Origin: Coprinopsis marcescibilis
Lineage: Eukaryota > Basidiomycota > Agaricomycetes > Agaricales > Psathyrellaceae
Direction: 5' to 3'
Length of the DNA stretch: 64,000 bases
Assembly: GCA_004369085.1 (NCBI GenBank)
Contig: ML210157.1
Coordinates: 129,057 to 193,056, forward strand
Shown: in pieces, positions 11,391 through 24,408 of the stretch
Position numbering within the stretch: position 1 is the first letter of the stretch
Layout of the letters: each line of letters starts with the position of its first letter
Position numbers and translations under genes: made by a program
Notes under the pieces: generated by a model
Database searches by the model: none
Told to the model about the DNA's origin: nothing
What the model saw: the letters and a program-made list of their open reading frames with translations, nothing else

Positions 11391-13760
11391 CGTCTAGACG
11401 GATTAGTCTAACTGTGAGGTTCGTGGGCGTAAGTAAGAAGGAAAGGTGTACGTCGCCCGTAACCAGAGCGAAATGAGGTCAGTACTTCTGTGAGGCAGTG
11501 CTGGACAGCCACCTCGGTGTTTGCGCTTGATTATCCGAATCGCCCAGGGCGGCAACTTGCTCAACAGCATGGACGACCTGCCAAAGGTTGGCACAACGCT
11601 GCACAACACCGGCGAAACCTTGGCCGTTATTGGGCCCTTGACGTCTACAGCGACGAACATTCCCTGTTTTCGGTCCGCTTAAAATACAGCTTCGACTTTT
11701 CTGCAGCAGTCCTCGCGGAAAACTATTGATTGCGGTCATTTTCCATTGAGCAGCTTCTGGCAATGTGGATGAACATAGGTGAGTATGTAAGGGGGGAAAC
11801 TGCGTCGAGAAGAGTTGGCTGAATAGAACATGATTATGAGGTATTTTCAACGGTGACGCGGCCGAATATGCAGATATGTAGCTTGTGTTGCCTCTCAACC
11901 GCCAATGAGCACTTTACTCATGATTGTTCGATATATATCACGCAAGGATCAACCTGCAGGGAAGAAGCAGATGAGAAACCATGTGTAAATTCATCCCTAC
12001 GACTTACAAGGATTAGCATACAGGCGGCTCAAAGCTCACGGCGTCCCATCGGGGCCCACTACCACTGTGGGCGTGCGGCGTAACGAAATTAATCTGAATC
12101 CGGTCAATCCATACAAAGTGGACGATATAGCACACACCAGCAGCCTGTAAGAAGCATCCTTGCACTACGAGAAAGGTGAACGGTCCACCAGAAAAAAAAA
12201 GGAACGAGTGGAGCTAAGTCCGACCAGGTTGTTGTGTGCAGAGGTTCGAAACGATGGTATACGCCAAACTGTGGCGGGTCACAGGGTCCGGACAGATGAC
12301 AATGTGGGCAAAAGGCATTCCGCGTAAATTCTCTGCTCATAACTTCTGGTTGTCCACTTGTGACGAAGCCTGGGGACCGTTCGTCCAAATCTGCGTATAT
12401 TCCATCATTCTAAACCCCTCCACACAGCCTGTACGGGCATGACACATCCTCGTTGCTTCCTGGCGTTACTGACACAGGTTTTTTTCTCTATTTACGCAGT
12501 ACTGACCCTTGACGACCCAGACACCTCACGGCAAGGATGGTATTTACATTTCAGCCACTCAGATCCCATCTTGGACCTTTTATGCCACTATATTCGGGTC
12601 TGCGAAGAAACAATTCAAAATCTGCTCGACTGGTAAACAGAAAACCCTTTAAGGAATCTCAGTGGTGAGCAGAGGTCCGAGGTATCAACATTCTGCGTAC
12701 AATGCTCTGTCAGTTTTCTGTAAAAGGAGAAAGAAGAACAATTTGCCTAACTTGTAATGACTGATTTGTATGGGAACGGGAGCCTGGGACGGCGCAAGAC
12801 ACCGCGATTATGCGATCTACGGTCAAGCCTTTCGGGGCAGAACGGTCAGAACGGTCTGTGTGAGTAGACTCTCTCAAAATAAATGTTTGAAAGAGTCGTC
12901 TCACCGTTCTCATGTTTCTGTTAAGGCTTTGGTTTACGTACAAAAATCACTTGATCGCTCCAAACGTACCTCTGCAGAAGGACACCTGTGCTAAGCCCCT
13001 GGCAACTCTTCAGAGGACGGTTGGTGACATTGTCGTGCGTTGCGGTACATTTTCCTCCCTAGAATTGGCGGAAGAGTTTCCGAGCCCAAGCACCTGAGAG
13101 TAGATTCTGAGTCATACTTTCGGCATTTGAGATGTCTCCCCCATCATGATCGTGACGTACGGGCGCAGCGCGTCCGGCTGACCGGGGAACAACCGCGATA
13201 TACAGGCTGTCATAAATGAATCCCCGTTGGAGCGTTGAGAGGTATTCTTTCATCATTGTCATTGTCTGGGAATGGTTAAATAATTGGTTCTTATTTTTTA
13301 GAATCCTATTTGTCTGTCTTTTTCCCAGTTAAAGTTCTGTCCGTAGAACGCGGCGCCTCTGACCGCAGCGCGGACAATGGCATCTCCGTGACATAGAGGG
13401 CCAAGCTGTGCGTACAGCACTGAGCCATTATTTAGCGAGTCGTACCAGCCTATTTCCTGAAATCATAGACAGCCACTAAAACCTCGTACCACTCAACAAA
13501 TGACCAAGTTTATGCACACTAGTATCGGTATGTTAATGCATAAAATAGGAAAGGCCGTAGAATTGTATCCGCCCAGCACGACACTTACGATATTATCCCT
13601 TACCAATGTCTGGCCGATTCGTATCAGCCCACAGACTCGTACCATTGAGACGGTACAGAATTCCCATTCACCTATCCCAAGCATTTAAAAGGGAGTCGTC
13701 TGCAGTCTCGTTTCTTCAGTTTCTCTTTCTCTGCATCTCTCAAGCTGATCTCAAGCTAAA
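11391..13760. other. Intergenic region, 2.4 kb, nothing recognised
   Basis: Several open frames of 60-140 codons exist on both strands, but none shows a recognisable domain, in-phase introns linking it to another frame, or a family motif. It probably contains the promoter of the downstream esterase. No tRNA, terminal repeats or transposase remnants were seen. Confidence 0.4.
13683..13690 (+). promoter_or_regulatory. TATA-like box of the carboxylesterase gene
   Basis: The sequence ATTTAAAA lies about 71-78 bp upstream of the ATG at 13761, a plausible core-promoter position. It is assigned by position and composition only. Confidence 0.4.
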
Positions 13761-16048
13761 ATGCGCTCTCGATACTTGCTCTTCTTTGCTCTCAGCTCCC
13801 TGCTTCTTTCCGCGCGGTCTGCACCGCAGGTCACCATCGGTCAGACTACATTGTCTGGACGCGATATCCAGCCGCTCGGCGTGGATTTCTTTGGCGGTGG
13901 GTCACGACCTATTCCCGACGCTTTCTGTCCTAAGTAACATGCTTGGAACCCAGGCATTCCGTATGCAGAGGCACCCGTTGGCGACCGTCGGTTCAAATCT
14001 CCCGTCTTGCGAACCCGCCTGGCTTCGGGAACCTTAGAAGCGGCCGAGTACGGCAAAGCCTGCCTTCAGCCCGTATGTTTGTATCATCTCTGTCAAAAAA
14101 TGATGCTCAAGTTTTGAAACAGGGAAATCCAGCCGGCATGTCCGAAGACTGCTTGACAATCAACATCTACCGCCCTGCCGGAATATCTTCCAAAGCCAAG
14201 CTTCCTGTTGTGAGTATACATATATGTGCTTGATTTAACCCTGGTCTCATCCCTTTGACAGATGTTCTGGACGTATGTGATCTATCGTTTCAACGCTGAA
14301 TAACGTTTCATGCTGCAATAGGTATGGAGGAGGCTTCATCGTAGGGTCTTCAGCAAGGTTTAATGGAAGTCACCTTGTCGCTTACTCTGTCGAGAGGGTA
14401 TGCTTGTATCCCCGTTTCAGGACAACGCAACTAACGGTTATAAAGGGAACTCCGATCATCTACGTCAACTTCAACTACAGGCTTGGTGCTCTCGGCTATC
14501 CTCAAGGCCAAGAAGGTAAGTTACTTCACCTCACCCTTAACGATCAACTTGTTGATAGGTCCCCAACAGCGGAGGACAAACGACACATCAACCTCGCGCT
14601 TCAAGACCAAATCGCCGCACTGGAATGGGTCCAAGAGAACATCCACCATTTTGGCGGTGATAAGCGAAAGGTTTGTGAGCCCTTTTACCGTCAGAATATA
14701 TTCCTCATACAACGAGCAGGTTACGGCTTTCGGTGAAAGCGCAGGTGCAATGATGACCTCCATCCTCAGCGTCAACCGCAAACTTGACAAACTCGCCCGG
14801 GCAGCCGTACGTACCACCCACCTTTACATCTCCTCCGTTCACCGCCCTTACCCACGAGCACTCAGATCTTCCAATCCGGTTCTGCTAATAGCCCAAACGT
14901 CTATCGCGCGTCCCGGCGTGAATCCCTTTGGCAAACCTTCGTCAGCCGCGTCCCCTCCTGCAGCGCCCTCGCCTCCTCTGGAAACACCTTTGACTGCCTC
15001 CGCAACGCAAACTCCTCCGAGATCCACGGCGCAATGTTGGCCTCGCTTGCTGGCGCGGGAGAGATGTTCCCCTGGAACCCCGTCCTCGACACCAGAAAGG
15101 ACGGCTTGTATCCGGATCTAGTGTCGAAGCAGTATGCGTCCGGAAGGTTCTCGAAGATTCCGTATATTGCAGGCACGAACTTGGATGAAGGTAAGGACGT
15201 TGTGCAATATACAGTTCAAGCAAGAACATTAATTGATTGCCGCCATCGCAGGTACTTTCTTTGCGAGCAAGAGCCCCAACAGCACCGAAGGAACCATCCG
15301 AGGTGCCCTCACGGCTGCATATTCACCTTCCCGTGTATCTGCGTCGGCTCTCGACGTAGCCATCAACCGTCTGTTCCAGCTATACCCCGACAGCCCATCC
15401 CTTGGTGCTCCCTATGGAAGTGGCGACGAACTGTTTGGGCTTCCGCCTGCGTATAAGAGGGATTCCGCCTTACGTTAGTGTCGTCATCCTTGTTCGACTC
15501 GGACTTTGTGGCTGATTCTTTGATGTAGAAGGAGATCTTACAATTGATGCGCCCCGCCGCATGTGGACCGAAGCCGCCGCTCAAGCTGGTGTTAAAGGCT
15601 ATGGCTACCTCTTTACGCAAAGGTTGCAGATCAGGGACCCTGCTCTTGGCGGTACGTGTGTCCTTCTTCTCGTACCTTTCTTATGTGTCTGACGAACATC
15701 ACTACGCAGTCAACCACACCGCCGAAATTCCGTTTGTCTACGGCCAGAGCCAAGATCCCGCCCCCTCTACCCAGACGCTCTCAAAACGGATGATGGATTA
15801 TTGGATTTCATTCGTCGTCAACCTGGATCCTAATGACAAGAAAGGCAGTCAACGTGAGTGCCTGCGTGCTTGGATCCTCTAACCTCGTGGCTGAGGTCTC
15901 ATTTGCAGGACCCAACTGGCCTCAATATACAACACGGTCGAAGAACCTTCTTCAGTTGAACGGCGAGGATACCAAGGTCATAAAGGACGATTTTAGGTTG
16001 GCGGAAATTGGGTTCATTAACGAGAATGCGGTTCTGTTCCATCATTAA
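13761..16048 (+). CDS. Secreted type-B carboxylesterase/lipase
   Basis: The start at 13761 gives a signal peptide (MRSRYLLFFALSSLLLSARS). Joined exons carry GIPYAEAPVGDRRF, the SEDCLTINIYRP motif of type-B esterases, an oxyanion-hole YGGGFIVGS, GTPIIYVNFNYRLGALG, and the nucleophile elbow FGESAGA. The acid is GTNLDEGT and the His is in VNHTAEIPFVYG, so the Ser-Glu-His triad is complete. The C-terminus is WPQYTTRSKNLLQLNG..GFINENAVLFHH, stop 16046-16048. About ten introns are required. Family members hydrolyse carboxylic esters, including triglycerides, sterol esters or plant-wall esters; the substrate cannot be read from sequence. Overall size, about 540 residues, matches the Geotrichum/Candida lipase-like family. 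The protein is secreted, so a role outside the cell is likely. Confidence 0.9.
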
Positions 16049-16266
16049 ACATTAAACATTCTACGTTCCTTGCTTTTCTTCCCCACTCTCCCTTTCAGCG
16101 TTGTACGCACACATCGATATATATTCGATAATTACAGTTATACAGTAAGACGGGTTCTTATGATAATTGCACAAACAACGGGACACAAACTCTCAGAAGA
16201 CTACAAGTACAACGGGGTAACCGTTAAACACTGAAAACTAACCAGTAACGTCAAAATCGAAACACT

Positions 16267-18185
16267 TTAAGGAACGTAGACAACCATCATCACATTAACT
16301 ACAAACTTCTTCAGCTCTCCATGTGCGACAAACGGGACACGTTCAACTGCACCCTGAGTGACAGTAGGTGGTGTCGCGGAGGCTGGTCTCGCACCAAAGC
16401 CGCTCCCCGGGACGGGAACCCCGACTGAATCATTAGTCAAAACTGTAACACCAGCATCCGCAAACAGTTTACCACCCGATTCCTCCACCCTTGCCCGAAG
16501 TGGGGCTTGCTCACTGACACCAATGGCACCAAAAGGATGCTGAGCTTGGTGAGGAGGAGTCGGGAAGCCGGGAAACGCAGGTGGAGCAGAGTTCATTCCA
16601 CCCATCCCAATCGCCATGCCCACTCCCAGACCTACACCTACACCGCCTGCTGCCGAGTTAGGCGGACGTGGCATTGGGCCGACTCCGCCGAATGGTGTTT
16701 GCGGCATCCAGGGGTTCGCGTTGATTGTGGGGGCACCGGAGTGGGCGCGAATTGAGGAAGACGACGATTCGATGTCATCTCCGTAGACCTCGACCAGACC
16801 TTCAGAGGGCCAGATGTACTCTCCCGCTGCCCAGTGCAGGTCGACATTAAGCTTGTACATCTTGAATGCGTTATACAACAAGTAGTCACCCCCTTTCAAC
16901 TACAGCACATCAATCATTAACCATCCGAGTATTCGAGAATTGACAGAAACGTACCTGTGTAGCCAAGCTCTGTGCAGTGACCAACGACGGGTTCACCGCA
17001 TAGTCATTGGTCAAATACACTCCAATCTTCCTTCCCCTTGACACGTTCATGATAGGTGCAAGCACCTCAAAGAAATTATCCGTCGGGATCGAGAGCGAAT
17101 CAAATCTGATCGCACCCTCCGTGCTAAAGTTCCTCACGTGCACCGCGTACGAGAGCAAAAGCTTATACCCCTTCTCCACCACCTCCGTCTCATACTCGCA
17201 ATGGCCGGAGAATGCCACCCACTCCAAGTCGTTCTCGCCTCTCGACTTGGTAGGGAAACGTTCTGTCGCCCCAGTCGTCGGATCCCGGATGATGAGTGCA
17301 CCCCCGGTGAATCGCACAGGCAGTGTAAGGATGAGCGTCGCAGCTCGCTTGCCCAGACCTTGCGCCTCCCCAGCAGTTCTTGCGTGCGCCCCGCCCAAGC
17401 ATACCTGTCTCTCTAGCCTCCCTCCATCCAACACCACCTCCAGCCGGTCTCTGACCGCAGTCAGGTAATGACCATGAGGGAGGTTGGGGAAGAGAGAGTT
17501 CTTGACGGCATCAAGGACAGGGTGATTTGCGAGCTCGAGTGACGTCGTAAGTGGAAGAGTGGGTGGGTAAAATAGGCTTTCGCGCTCAAGGTACCCATTG
17601 TAGTCCGAAGTCTGATGAGGGCGACAAGCAGAGACCAGGACGTCTAGAGCAGGAGGAGAATTGTACTCGACATCGATTGGAAAGTCAAGAGACTGCGATA
17701 TACCACTCTGATGTGCCAGATTAGCAATGGTTGGGGAGAAAGGAGATGATCAGCCCACGTCCATCAGACACAACGCCAATTGATAGACATACCTTGGACC
17801 TGAAGAACAACACCAGCTCGGCGGGATCGGCAAAGATATGGCCAGTAGTCGCAAACTGGCGATCCTTGGCCGAAATAAAAGCAGCAACCCTTTGTCGATA
17901 CGTGTTTTCGTCGAAATAAGTAGCCTGGTTTGCCCCAGTGGAGGAGTTCGATGGACTCGGATGGCGACTACCCATTGCTGATGGGCTCCGGGCGACATTT
18001 TCGACGCGGAAGTCTGCTGAACTCGCAGGACGGCGGATGGGGTAGTGTGGTTGCTGATTTGGTTGTTGGTATGGCTGCGACGCCATGGCGTCTGCAGGTG
18101 GGTAGGGTGCTGATGCCTGTGGTGCGGCGTAGGTTGGGGGGATGGGAGAAGGAGCGCGGCTCAGAGATCGGCGAGGAGCGTACAT
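16267..18185 (-). CDS. Conserved agaricomycete protein, possible degenerate 2-oxoglutarate-Fe(II) oxygenase fold
   Basis: The start is ATG 18185-18183 (MYAPRRSLSRAPSPIPP), a Pro/Gln/Ser-rich N-terminus. An intron at 17708-17792 follows FFRSK, and a second intron at 16900-16954 follows SLATQ. The central part contains LILTLPVRFTGGALIIRD..LEWVAFSGHCEYETEVVEKGYKLLLSYAV. This resembles the double-stranded beta-helix core of prolyl-4-hydroxylase-like proteins (GGxL ... W.AF..D.EHEV..V..G.R..L.Y). The His expected in the EHEV element is Tyr here (EYET), and I see no HxD motif upstream, so iron binding may be lost. The C-terminal 150 residues are Gly/Pro-rich and low complexity. Function is unknown; the fold assignment is an inference. 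Confidence 0.75.
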
Positions 18186-18820
18186 CGTGATAGATGAAGA
18201 GGAGTAGAAGCGGTTCGAAGGGATGTGGTAGGGCAAGAGAAAGCTTGAGGGATAGACACAGCGAAGATGAATGAGACTCCACTGGGGGAAAACGGAATCC
18301 AATCGATGGCGGTTTATAAAGCCATCACTGCAACAGAGCCCATTTCACAGCGAAATGCCGGACAAAGGGTCACAGGTGTAATATCTGTTACAGCGATAAT
18401 CGAGACATGCAGCTGCAACGTGCACCTCATATCGATAAGTAGATGCTGTTTGCCTATCATGTCAATCGTCAACCTGGATTACACATCGATGGATGGAGCT
18501 TGCTTCCTGTCTCCGTTTTGGTCCCGGAACACGAACTACAAGACGAAAGGCGTCAAGAATTTGTGATGGTGGAACGGGAACGACGTACCAGGAATGCATA
18601 CGACACGAAAAGGCTCCAAGCTCCAACAATCATGGCGCTGCCTCGTGGCATACCAGAAGGGCAAAGGCGGAGGGTAGACGGAGAATAAACCGCAGAGTGG
18701 CTAGAACAAGACCCGAAAGCGCAAGAAAATGTGGATAGTATACATACTAGTGTATTAACCGTATCTAGAATAAGAAGCCCAAACAAGTCCCAAGTTCGTG
18801 CTGGAAAGGTTAATGTTGAG
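18186..18820. other. Intergenic region between two minus-strand genes
   Basis: This holds the promoter of the preceding minus-strand gene (18185) and the 3' flank of the GT90 gene. Open frames here overlap on several frames without domain signals. No other feature is seen. Confidence 0.5.
18310..18322 (-). promoter_or_regulatory. TATA box candidate for the 16267-18185 gene
   Basis: On the minus strand the sequence reads CTTTATAAACC, about 130 bp upstream of the ATG at 18185. It is a good TATA match at a reasonable distance for a fungal gene with a short leader. Confidence 0.5.
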
Positions 18821-21412
18821 CTAAAGGTAGTCCATCGATTCGCGATCTTCGGCTGTAAGCCGTGCCCACTCGAGGCAAAGGCGGTATACATACGCTGTGA
18901 AAATGACGTCAGAATAAATGAAAAAGGGAACTAGAAGCACAAAACGCACTTTCAATATCAACATGCCTTCCTATAGTTTTCTTCCACTGCTTACCAGCCC
19001 GAGCGATTCGGCGCAGCCTTCGATCTGCGTCCACGGATCGATATCTATCAGGTTCCGATGAACCCCTTCTCATTTTCCCCTCGCGAACAGACCCGTCTCT
19101 GTCAACCTTATCCGCATCGCTCGGTCCACGACCGAGGTCGCCAATCGCTTCATCTACATTAGCACTAGTGGCGCTAGCCACAGCCTCGTTGGTGGGTCCG
19201 GAGAAATAGGCGTGTATATTGTAAACTTCTTGATAACTCGGTGACAGCGGGATAAAGTGGACCCTAGAAAGAAACAAGTGATTAGGATTCCAAGTTGTAC
19301 AGGTCGGATCTGCACCTCCAAAGCTACTGGATCGCATTGGGGCTCTCGGGATATATGAGGATAGATGAATTTACTGACCATGGTTCGATCCAACTTTCGT
19401 AAAATTCACTGTAAACCGTACCCTTGATCGGTACGCTGTCGCTAGCCAAAAACGCCATAAACCGTCCACTGTACCCGACACCATCCAAATCGAGGACGTA
19501 TTTATACTTCCAATGTTCTCCTAATGAAACGGAGTCTGCGAATCTATGCTGCGATGTCAATGCTTTGGCTCCGCCAGGGTAGCTCTCAGCAGCTACGGCT
19601 TTTACGAATGCGACATCCGTGGTTTCTCGATTCAAAACGGAGATTGGGACCGAGGCAGACACAAAATGATTCCGTCTGCTTGGGTCAGCGAATGTAATGG
19701 TCCGGTTTGTCGACCCCGAAGTGTCTGAAGCCATGCGTATAAAGCTAGTTGGTCCGTGTCAGTTTGGCTGCAACCCATTGACAAGTGGTACTTACCGATG
19801 CCGATGGAACTGGGGTGAGTGACCTGGCGGATGATTGCCTCCACCCGAAGACGCCCCTCTCCAAAACACCTTGTCCACTTTCTTCTCCCAAGGAACTTCC
19901 ATCTTATCCACTTCGTTCAGTTCCAGGTTCACGTAATCCCAACCGTACGTATACCGAGGTGTGTTTCCATAATAATAGTGGCTCGGTATCCTGATATCCA
20001 GGAACCCTTTGACCTTTGCTGGGCTGAAAATCGGGTACAGTGCGTGGATTGGTCGCCAATCCGAGAAAAAGTGCCCTTGCTGATAATGCAAAGGAGGATG
20101 CTGGCAAAAGTCGATAGAGCTCGAAGTGCGAGCGACAAAGTTGAAGTCATCGCCAGGTAAGGGTTTGGATTCGAAATAGTTGACATTTTGTACGCGGAAA
20201 TTGCTTCGGAGGGAGGAGAAAACGCGGCGAGCAGGAGTATCGGGGTGGCAAGTGCGGCGCCACGCTTCCCACATATTCCCTTCATCTCCCCAGTCGGCTT
20301 TGAATATCCCGCCCAGCATTGCATGGAGACCTTGAGACGAGTCCTGCACTGTGATGTTGGGATATTGCTGACGTTCCCAAGGAACAAGGACCCGGCTTTC
20401 TGTCTGTGCATTGATTGGGAAATCCATGTCGGGCAACTACTCGACATTAGCCTTTTGGGTATATGCGCATATGAGCAAAGCATACCTCCTTAGCAATACG
20501 TCTTATCATCGCCCGAAACCCTTCTGCTCGCCCGCTGACACTCCCCCCATTGCGCAGATTAAACGCCTTTGCAGAGCCATTGCGAATGCTAACCAAATCA
20601 ACAAACGGAAGTTCACCAGCCTGAATCGAGAATTATTCAAGCTCTCATTCTACAAAGTGAAGTAACAGTCATACCTGAGCAGCACGACTCCTGAGCTCCT
20701 TGCCACTGAGCTTCCAGAATGGGGCCAAATCCTCCATTAGCCCGTCGTATTCGTCGACAAGCTTGACTTCGTTCCTCTCGGCAAACATCCACCAATCGTC
20801 AAAACCCAGAGGAGGTGACCGATTATATCTCCTCTTGTACTCAGTAACAGCAGCTTTCAAAGTCTTGGACTGGCTTCCGAGCTTGGTTCTATATCTCGTC
20901 TCAGCCTCCTCCATTAACCTGGGTATTGGATGCTCGTCGATGACACTGTCCCCTCCAAACTGGGGTCTCTCCTGACCCTGGGCCTTCGTCTTGGCCAAAA
21001 GTTCGTCCTGCACCCCTGGAGGAAGCGAGGCCAGCAAATCTTCCTCCGCCCTTTCCCAGTCGCGGTTCCTAGCATGAAGGCCGGCCTGGACAAAAATGAA
21101 AATGATTGCCAGCAAGAAGATGTAACCATTGCGAAATGGTAGAGTCAAGGGACCGAGAAATGTTTTGACGCGCATCATGGCGTCGTCGCCGATGAGGGCG
21201 ACTGGTGGTTGTCGCTGTCGTCGTCGTCGTTTGAGGGAGTTCTCAGTTGAACGCTCTTGTTCTTGGTCACAACCGCGGGTGATGTGTTGGGATTGTTTGG
21301 GCTTAAAGCCCCTATCTCTCCGCAATCCCGGCCCGGCCAAAATGGGGAATCCGACACATTCAAGTTCATCAAAGTAGCGCGTATTGTGTGCTGTGAGGCG
21401 TATCTGAGACAA
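18821..21412 (-). CDS. CAP10-like glycosyltransferase (GT90 family), type II membrane protein
   Basis: The N-terminus holds one membrane anchor (GYIFLLAIIFIFVQAGLHA) preceded by a basic, Arg-rich cytosolic tail. The start may be 21412 or the internal MMRVKTF at 21178. Following exons carry FDDWWMFAERN, NYFESKPLPGDDFNF, the DIRIPSHYYYG motif, VFWRGASSGG, KYKYVLDLDGVGYSGRFM, SDSVPIKGTVYSEFYESWIEPW, VHFIPLSPSY and a C-terminal AYVYRLCLEWARLTAEDRE, ending at stop 18821-18823. These are the CAP10/GT90 landmarks. Members transfer sugars (in Cryptococcus, xylose onto capsule and glycolipid glycans) in the secretory pathway. A His-rich loop (NHPPGHSPQFHRHR) lies next to the FIRM splice joint. The acceptor substrate is not predictable. 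Confidence 0.85.
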
Positions 21413-22465
21413 CAGCCGGCTGCATAGCGTATCTCAGCTATGGCTTTAACTTTTAAGGGCAGGAAACATCAATTGTTCAAAGTAGTAGCCAGTATCTTCG
21501 GATGCAGTTAAGTAGTGACAATTTGTCCATAATCGGCAAGACTAGACCAAACAGCTCAATTCGAATAGGGATGATCAGGTTTTAATAACGAAACAACGCA
21601 TGATAATACTCGTAGTATTTACACTCAATGATAGTAATCGCCGAAGTGGAGTGGCTCACGTTCTATCAGCACTGTCCACTGCGAGTAGAATATCACTTTC
21701 ACGAGCGTCAACCATGACATAGTCTACAGTAAGCGCTCACGAGCAATAGTATGTATGACAAGGGTGTGTGCTATGAGTGGCTCGGTGAAAGCTAGATATC
21801 CATGCGCTAAATGTATAAGCGGATACACAGCTCGCATTCTCAAGTTCGTCAGGAATCGCAGAGTCTTCTACTTAGTGCCTTTTGATGTGCGGCTCGGTGC
21901 TGCACACCTAAACAGGAGCACTTCCGTCAGCCTTATGATTGATCTCAGACGCAAAGAAAAATGGCCCGCAAGCCGTAATTACTTATAATGGCTGTCCAGC
22001 CTCGAGAAGTATGTCTGGGCTAGCTTGGCAACGCGCTTAGTAGTAAGAACCCTGCATTGTTGCACGAGGGGTCATTTCGATCATCGTCGAGTTCTATGCC
22101 TGTCTTACACGTATTCCTGTGGATCTTATGCTGATTTCGCCGAGTCCTGGTACTATACTGCAGTGCTTCCTCTGCCTTGTCAACACCCGTTGTCAACTGT
22201 TGCAGCCCCACGACCACTCGCCACTCACTCAATCGTAAACAATAACCGTTCCAGCTGCACGGTTACCCTGTGTCGAGTCCCCTTTGTGGCCAATATCCTC
22301 GGAGTTAGCACGATCTCACCCCGCCATTTTCAGACCTTTATAATCCAGGTCTGGTATATCGCCAGCTCTCACCAATCATTCGCCCACCTTCGAGTTTCAA
22401 AGCAACATTCCGAAACAACTGACAGAATAAGAGTCCTTTCATAACAAAGCCCTACCGCTTCGAAA
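21413..22465. other. Intergenic region, about 1 kb, nothing recognised
   Basis: This is the divergent spacer between the GT90 gene and the small plus-strand gene. Short frames occur on both strands without domain signals. No RNA gene or mobile element is seen. Confidence 0.5.
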
Positions 22466-23238
22466 ATGGCTTCTTCGGCTGTACACTGCGAAGCTAAATT
22501 TGCCGAGTTCGTTAGCGTCGCGCTTCCCCTCCCTTTATCGCAATACACCTTCGCCGAATTGGTTAACGAGGCTAATCGCCCACTCCCATCTACACCAGCG
22601 GAGGGAAGAAATACAGTTAACATATACAAGTTCTGGACGAGGGGGTTTCTCTCTATGTACAAGCATGCCGACCAGATTGGATACGATGAAACTGAAGAGG
22701 GTCACTGGGAAAGGGCATTCATATATCGTGTGCGATCCCGCATCATGCACGAAATAGCTCAGTCATTTGATATCGAAAACATAAAGCCACCTAAGTACAT
22801 GTGCGATAACGCAGCTGTAAGTCAGGTACCATTGATTGAGAAATCTTCTGAAACTGATCCCATTTATACCGACAGGTCCAAGAGCTACTTACACGCAAGA
22901 TTTATGAGGATTGGGAGGATTTGAGTCTCGAGAGGTCTACCCTTATGGCAGAGGACTCGGACGATGATCAGGATCCGACCGAGTCCATTGCTCCTCCGAG
23001 TCATGCAGACGACAACGCGAGTGTAGTACCATTGAGAGATTACGATGACCAATCTGGATCTCAAGAGTACGAGACCCACGCTCTAGAGACCTCTAATTCG
23101 AATTCAAAAGTGCCCGCTGCTTCATTACGCGAGCTTTTCGACATTGGTGTGTACGGAGACGAGTTCGTCGAAAAGGTTAGGGAAGCTATTGCAACGAATA
23201 GAGGAATCAAAGCAGCTCGAAGGGCGTCAATGTCCTAA
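22466..23238 (+). CDS. Hypothetical protein, about 237 residues, two exons
   Basis: Exon 1 begins MASSAVHCEAKFAEF at 22466 and ends at CDNAA. The intron 22817-22875 (GTAAGT..ACAG) joins in phase 0 to VQELLTRKIYEDWEDLSLERS and an acidic Asp/Ser-rich segment (EDSDDDQDPTES), ending at RRASMS, stop 23236-23238. The N-terminal half is compact with Trp and Phe; the C-terminal half looks disordered except for a final helix (LRELFDIGVYGDEFVEKVRE). I do not recognise a family. The clean splice joint, which turns two short frames into one continuous reading frame, is the main support that it is a gene. Confidence 0.65.
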
Positions 23239-24408
23239 GTTTTGACGTCATAGACTTTTCGTTTGCCTTGAGTACATATATAATCAGTCAAGCTTGTCGC
23301 TAGCACCAGACTTCTTGGGAATCAATGCAATACACATGAGGCTTAATTGGTTTCACAAGAGAATGGGACTTATGCAACGTCACTGTGTGCGTGCACTAGT
23401 TCTGCCACGGCATACGCTCTGAGACATCCGCTGAGCAAAAGGCGGAGTAAGAGTAGTAAGAAGAGCTGGTACGAGGGCAGACTTACCTATTCTAGTAGTC
23501 TGTGGGCCCACTCGCAGTGCCGCTAGTGTGACCTTGTGGCACCATAAATGAGCTTAAGGGGTCCTCTGACCTCAAGCAGAAGAAAAATACAGTTCTTTCC
23601 ACTTTAATGCCGGAGAGAAAGGGAACTGCCCCAATTCGAATCACAGCCCCGTTACTGCACAGCAAGCCCACTATGTTTTAAGCGCCGGAACATATATGAT
23701 TCCGCTACCTCAGGAACCTTGGTGACTAACGACTTGATTACCAAAACCACCGCCTGTGTGCAGCTCGGTCTACCGAAAGGAGCTCAGATGCCCCGAATTT
23801 TCGATGCTGTTAATTCCCCAGCCCTGGGCATAGCCTAAACTCGGTCATGTCTCATTGCCGCTATTAATAGGATTACCTAATTTAGCCCCTATTGTCGGCA
23901 TGACGAATTGTGTTGTTTTCTCGGTATTGTTGGAAGGGTTGTCTTTCACTGGAAACGACAGTGCTTTGAGTGGGTTTCCATCAACCTCCGGGGGTGTGGT
24001 AGCAGCCTCAGCGAAGGGTGCCATCATTGTCGGACTCGGAGTGCTTTGGCTCTGTTGTCCAAGCGTCGTGTGGTTCGTGCGTGCGTATGAGTCATCGCCA
24101 CTATATAAACACACCATATCTGGAGCTTCTGTCTGTTGTTTGCATTCTCAATTTTCCCACTTCTGCTGTACATACAGCCCTCACAGCGGTAATAGCATAA
24201 AATATCACTAGCAGTAAGCAGTTTATCTTGTTCCGACCTAATGGGAATGGATGGGATATCAAGAGCTACAAAAGGGACCGAAAACTTATCTTTTCATCTT
24301 CCATCGTCGTTCCTCCTCATAGCTCTTTCAACTGACGCACGGCTTTCCGCAGCTTCGATACTCACCACCCAGAGCTTAAGCGCTCACTGTCGTGTCTCAG
24401 GGTCACCA
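23239..24408. other. Intergenic region with promoter of the USP8-dimer gene
   Basis: A TATATAAA sequence at 24102-24109 is the likely core promoter of the plus-strand gene downstream. The remainder shows no gene or repeat. An in-frame ATG at 24241 would extend the downstream protein by 56 residues of unremarkable sequence. Confidence 0.5.

Noticed and set aside
11403..11898. Overlapping open frames on both strands between the membrane protein and the esterase
   Set aside because: Several frames are open at once and none carries a domain or in-phase intron; likely non-coding.
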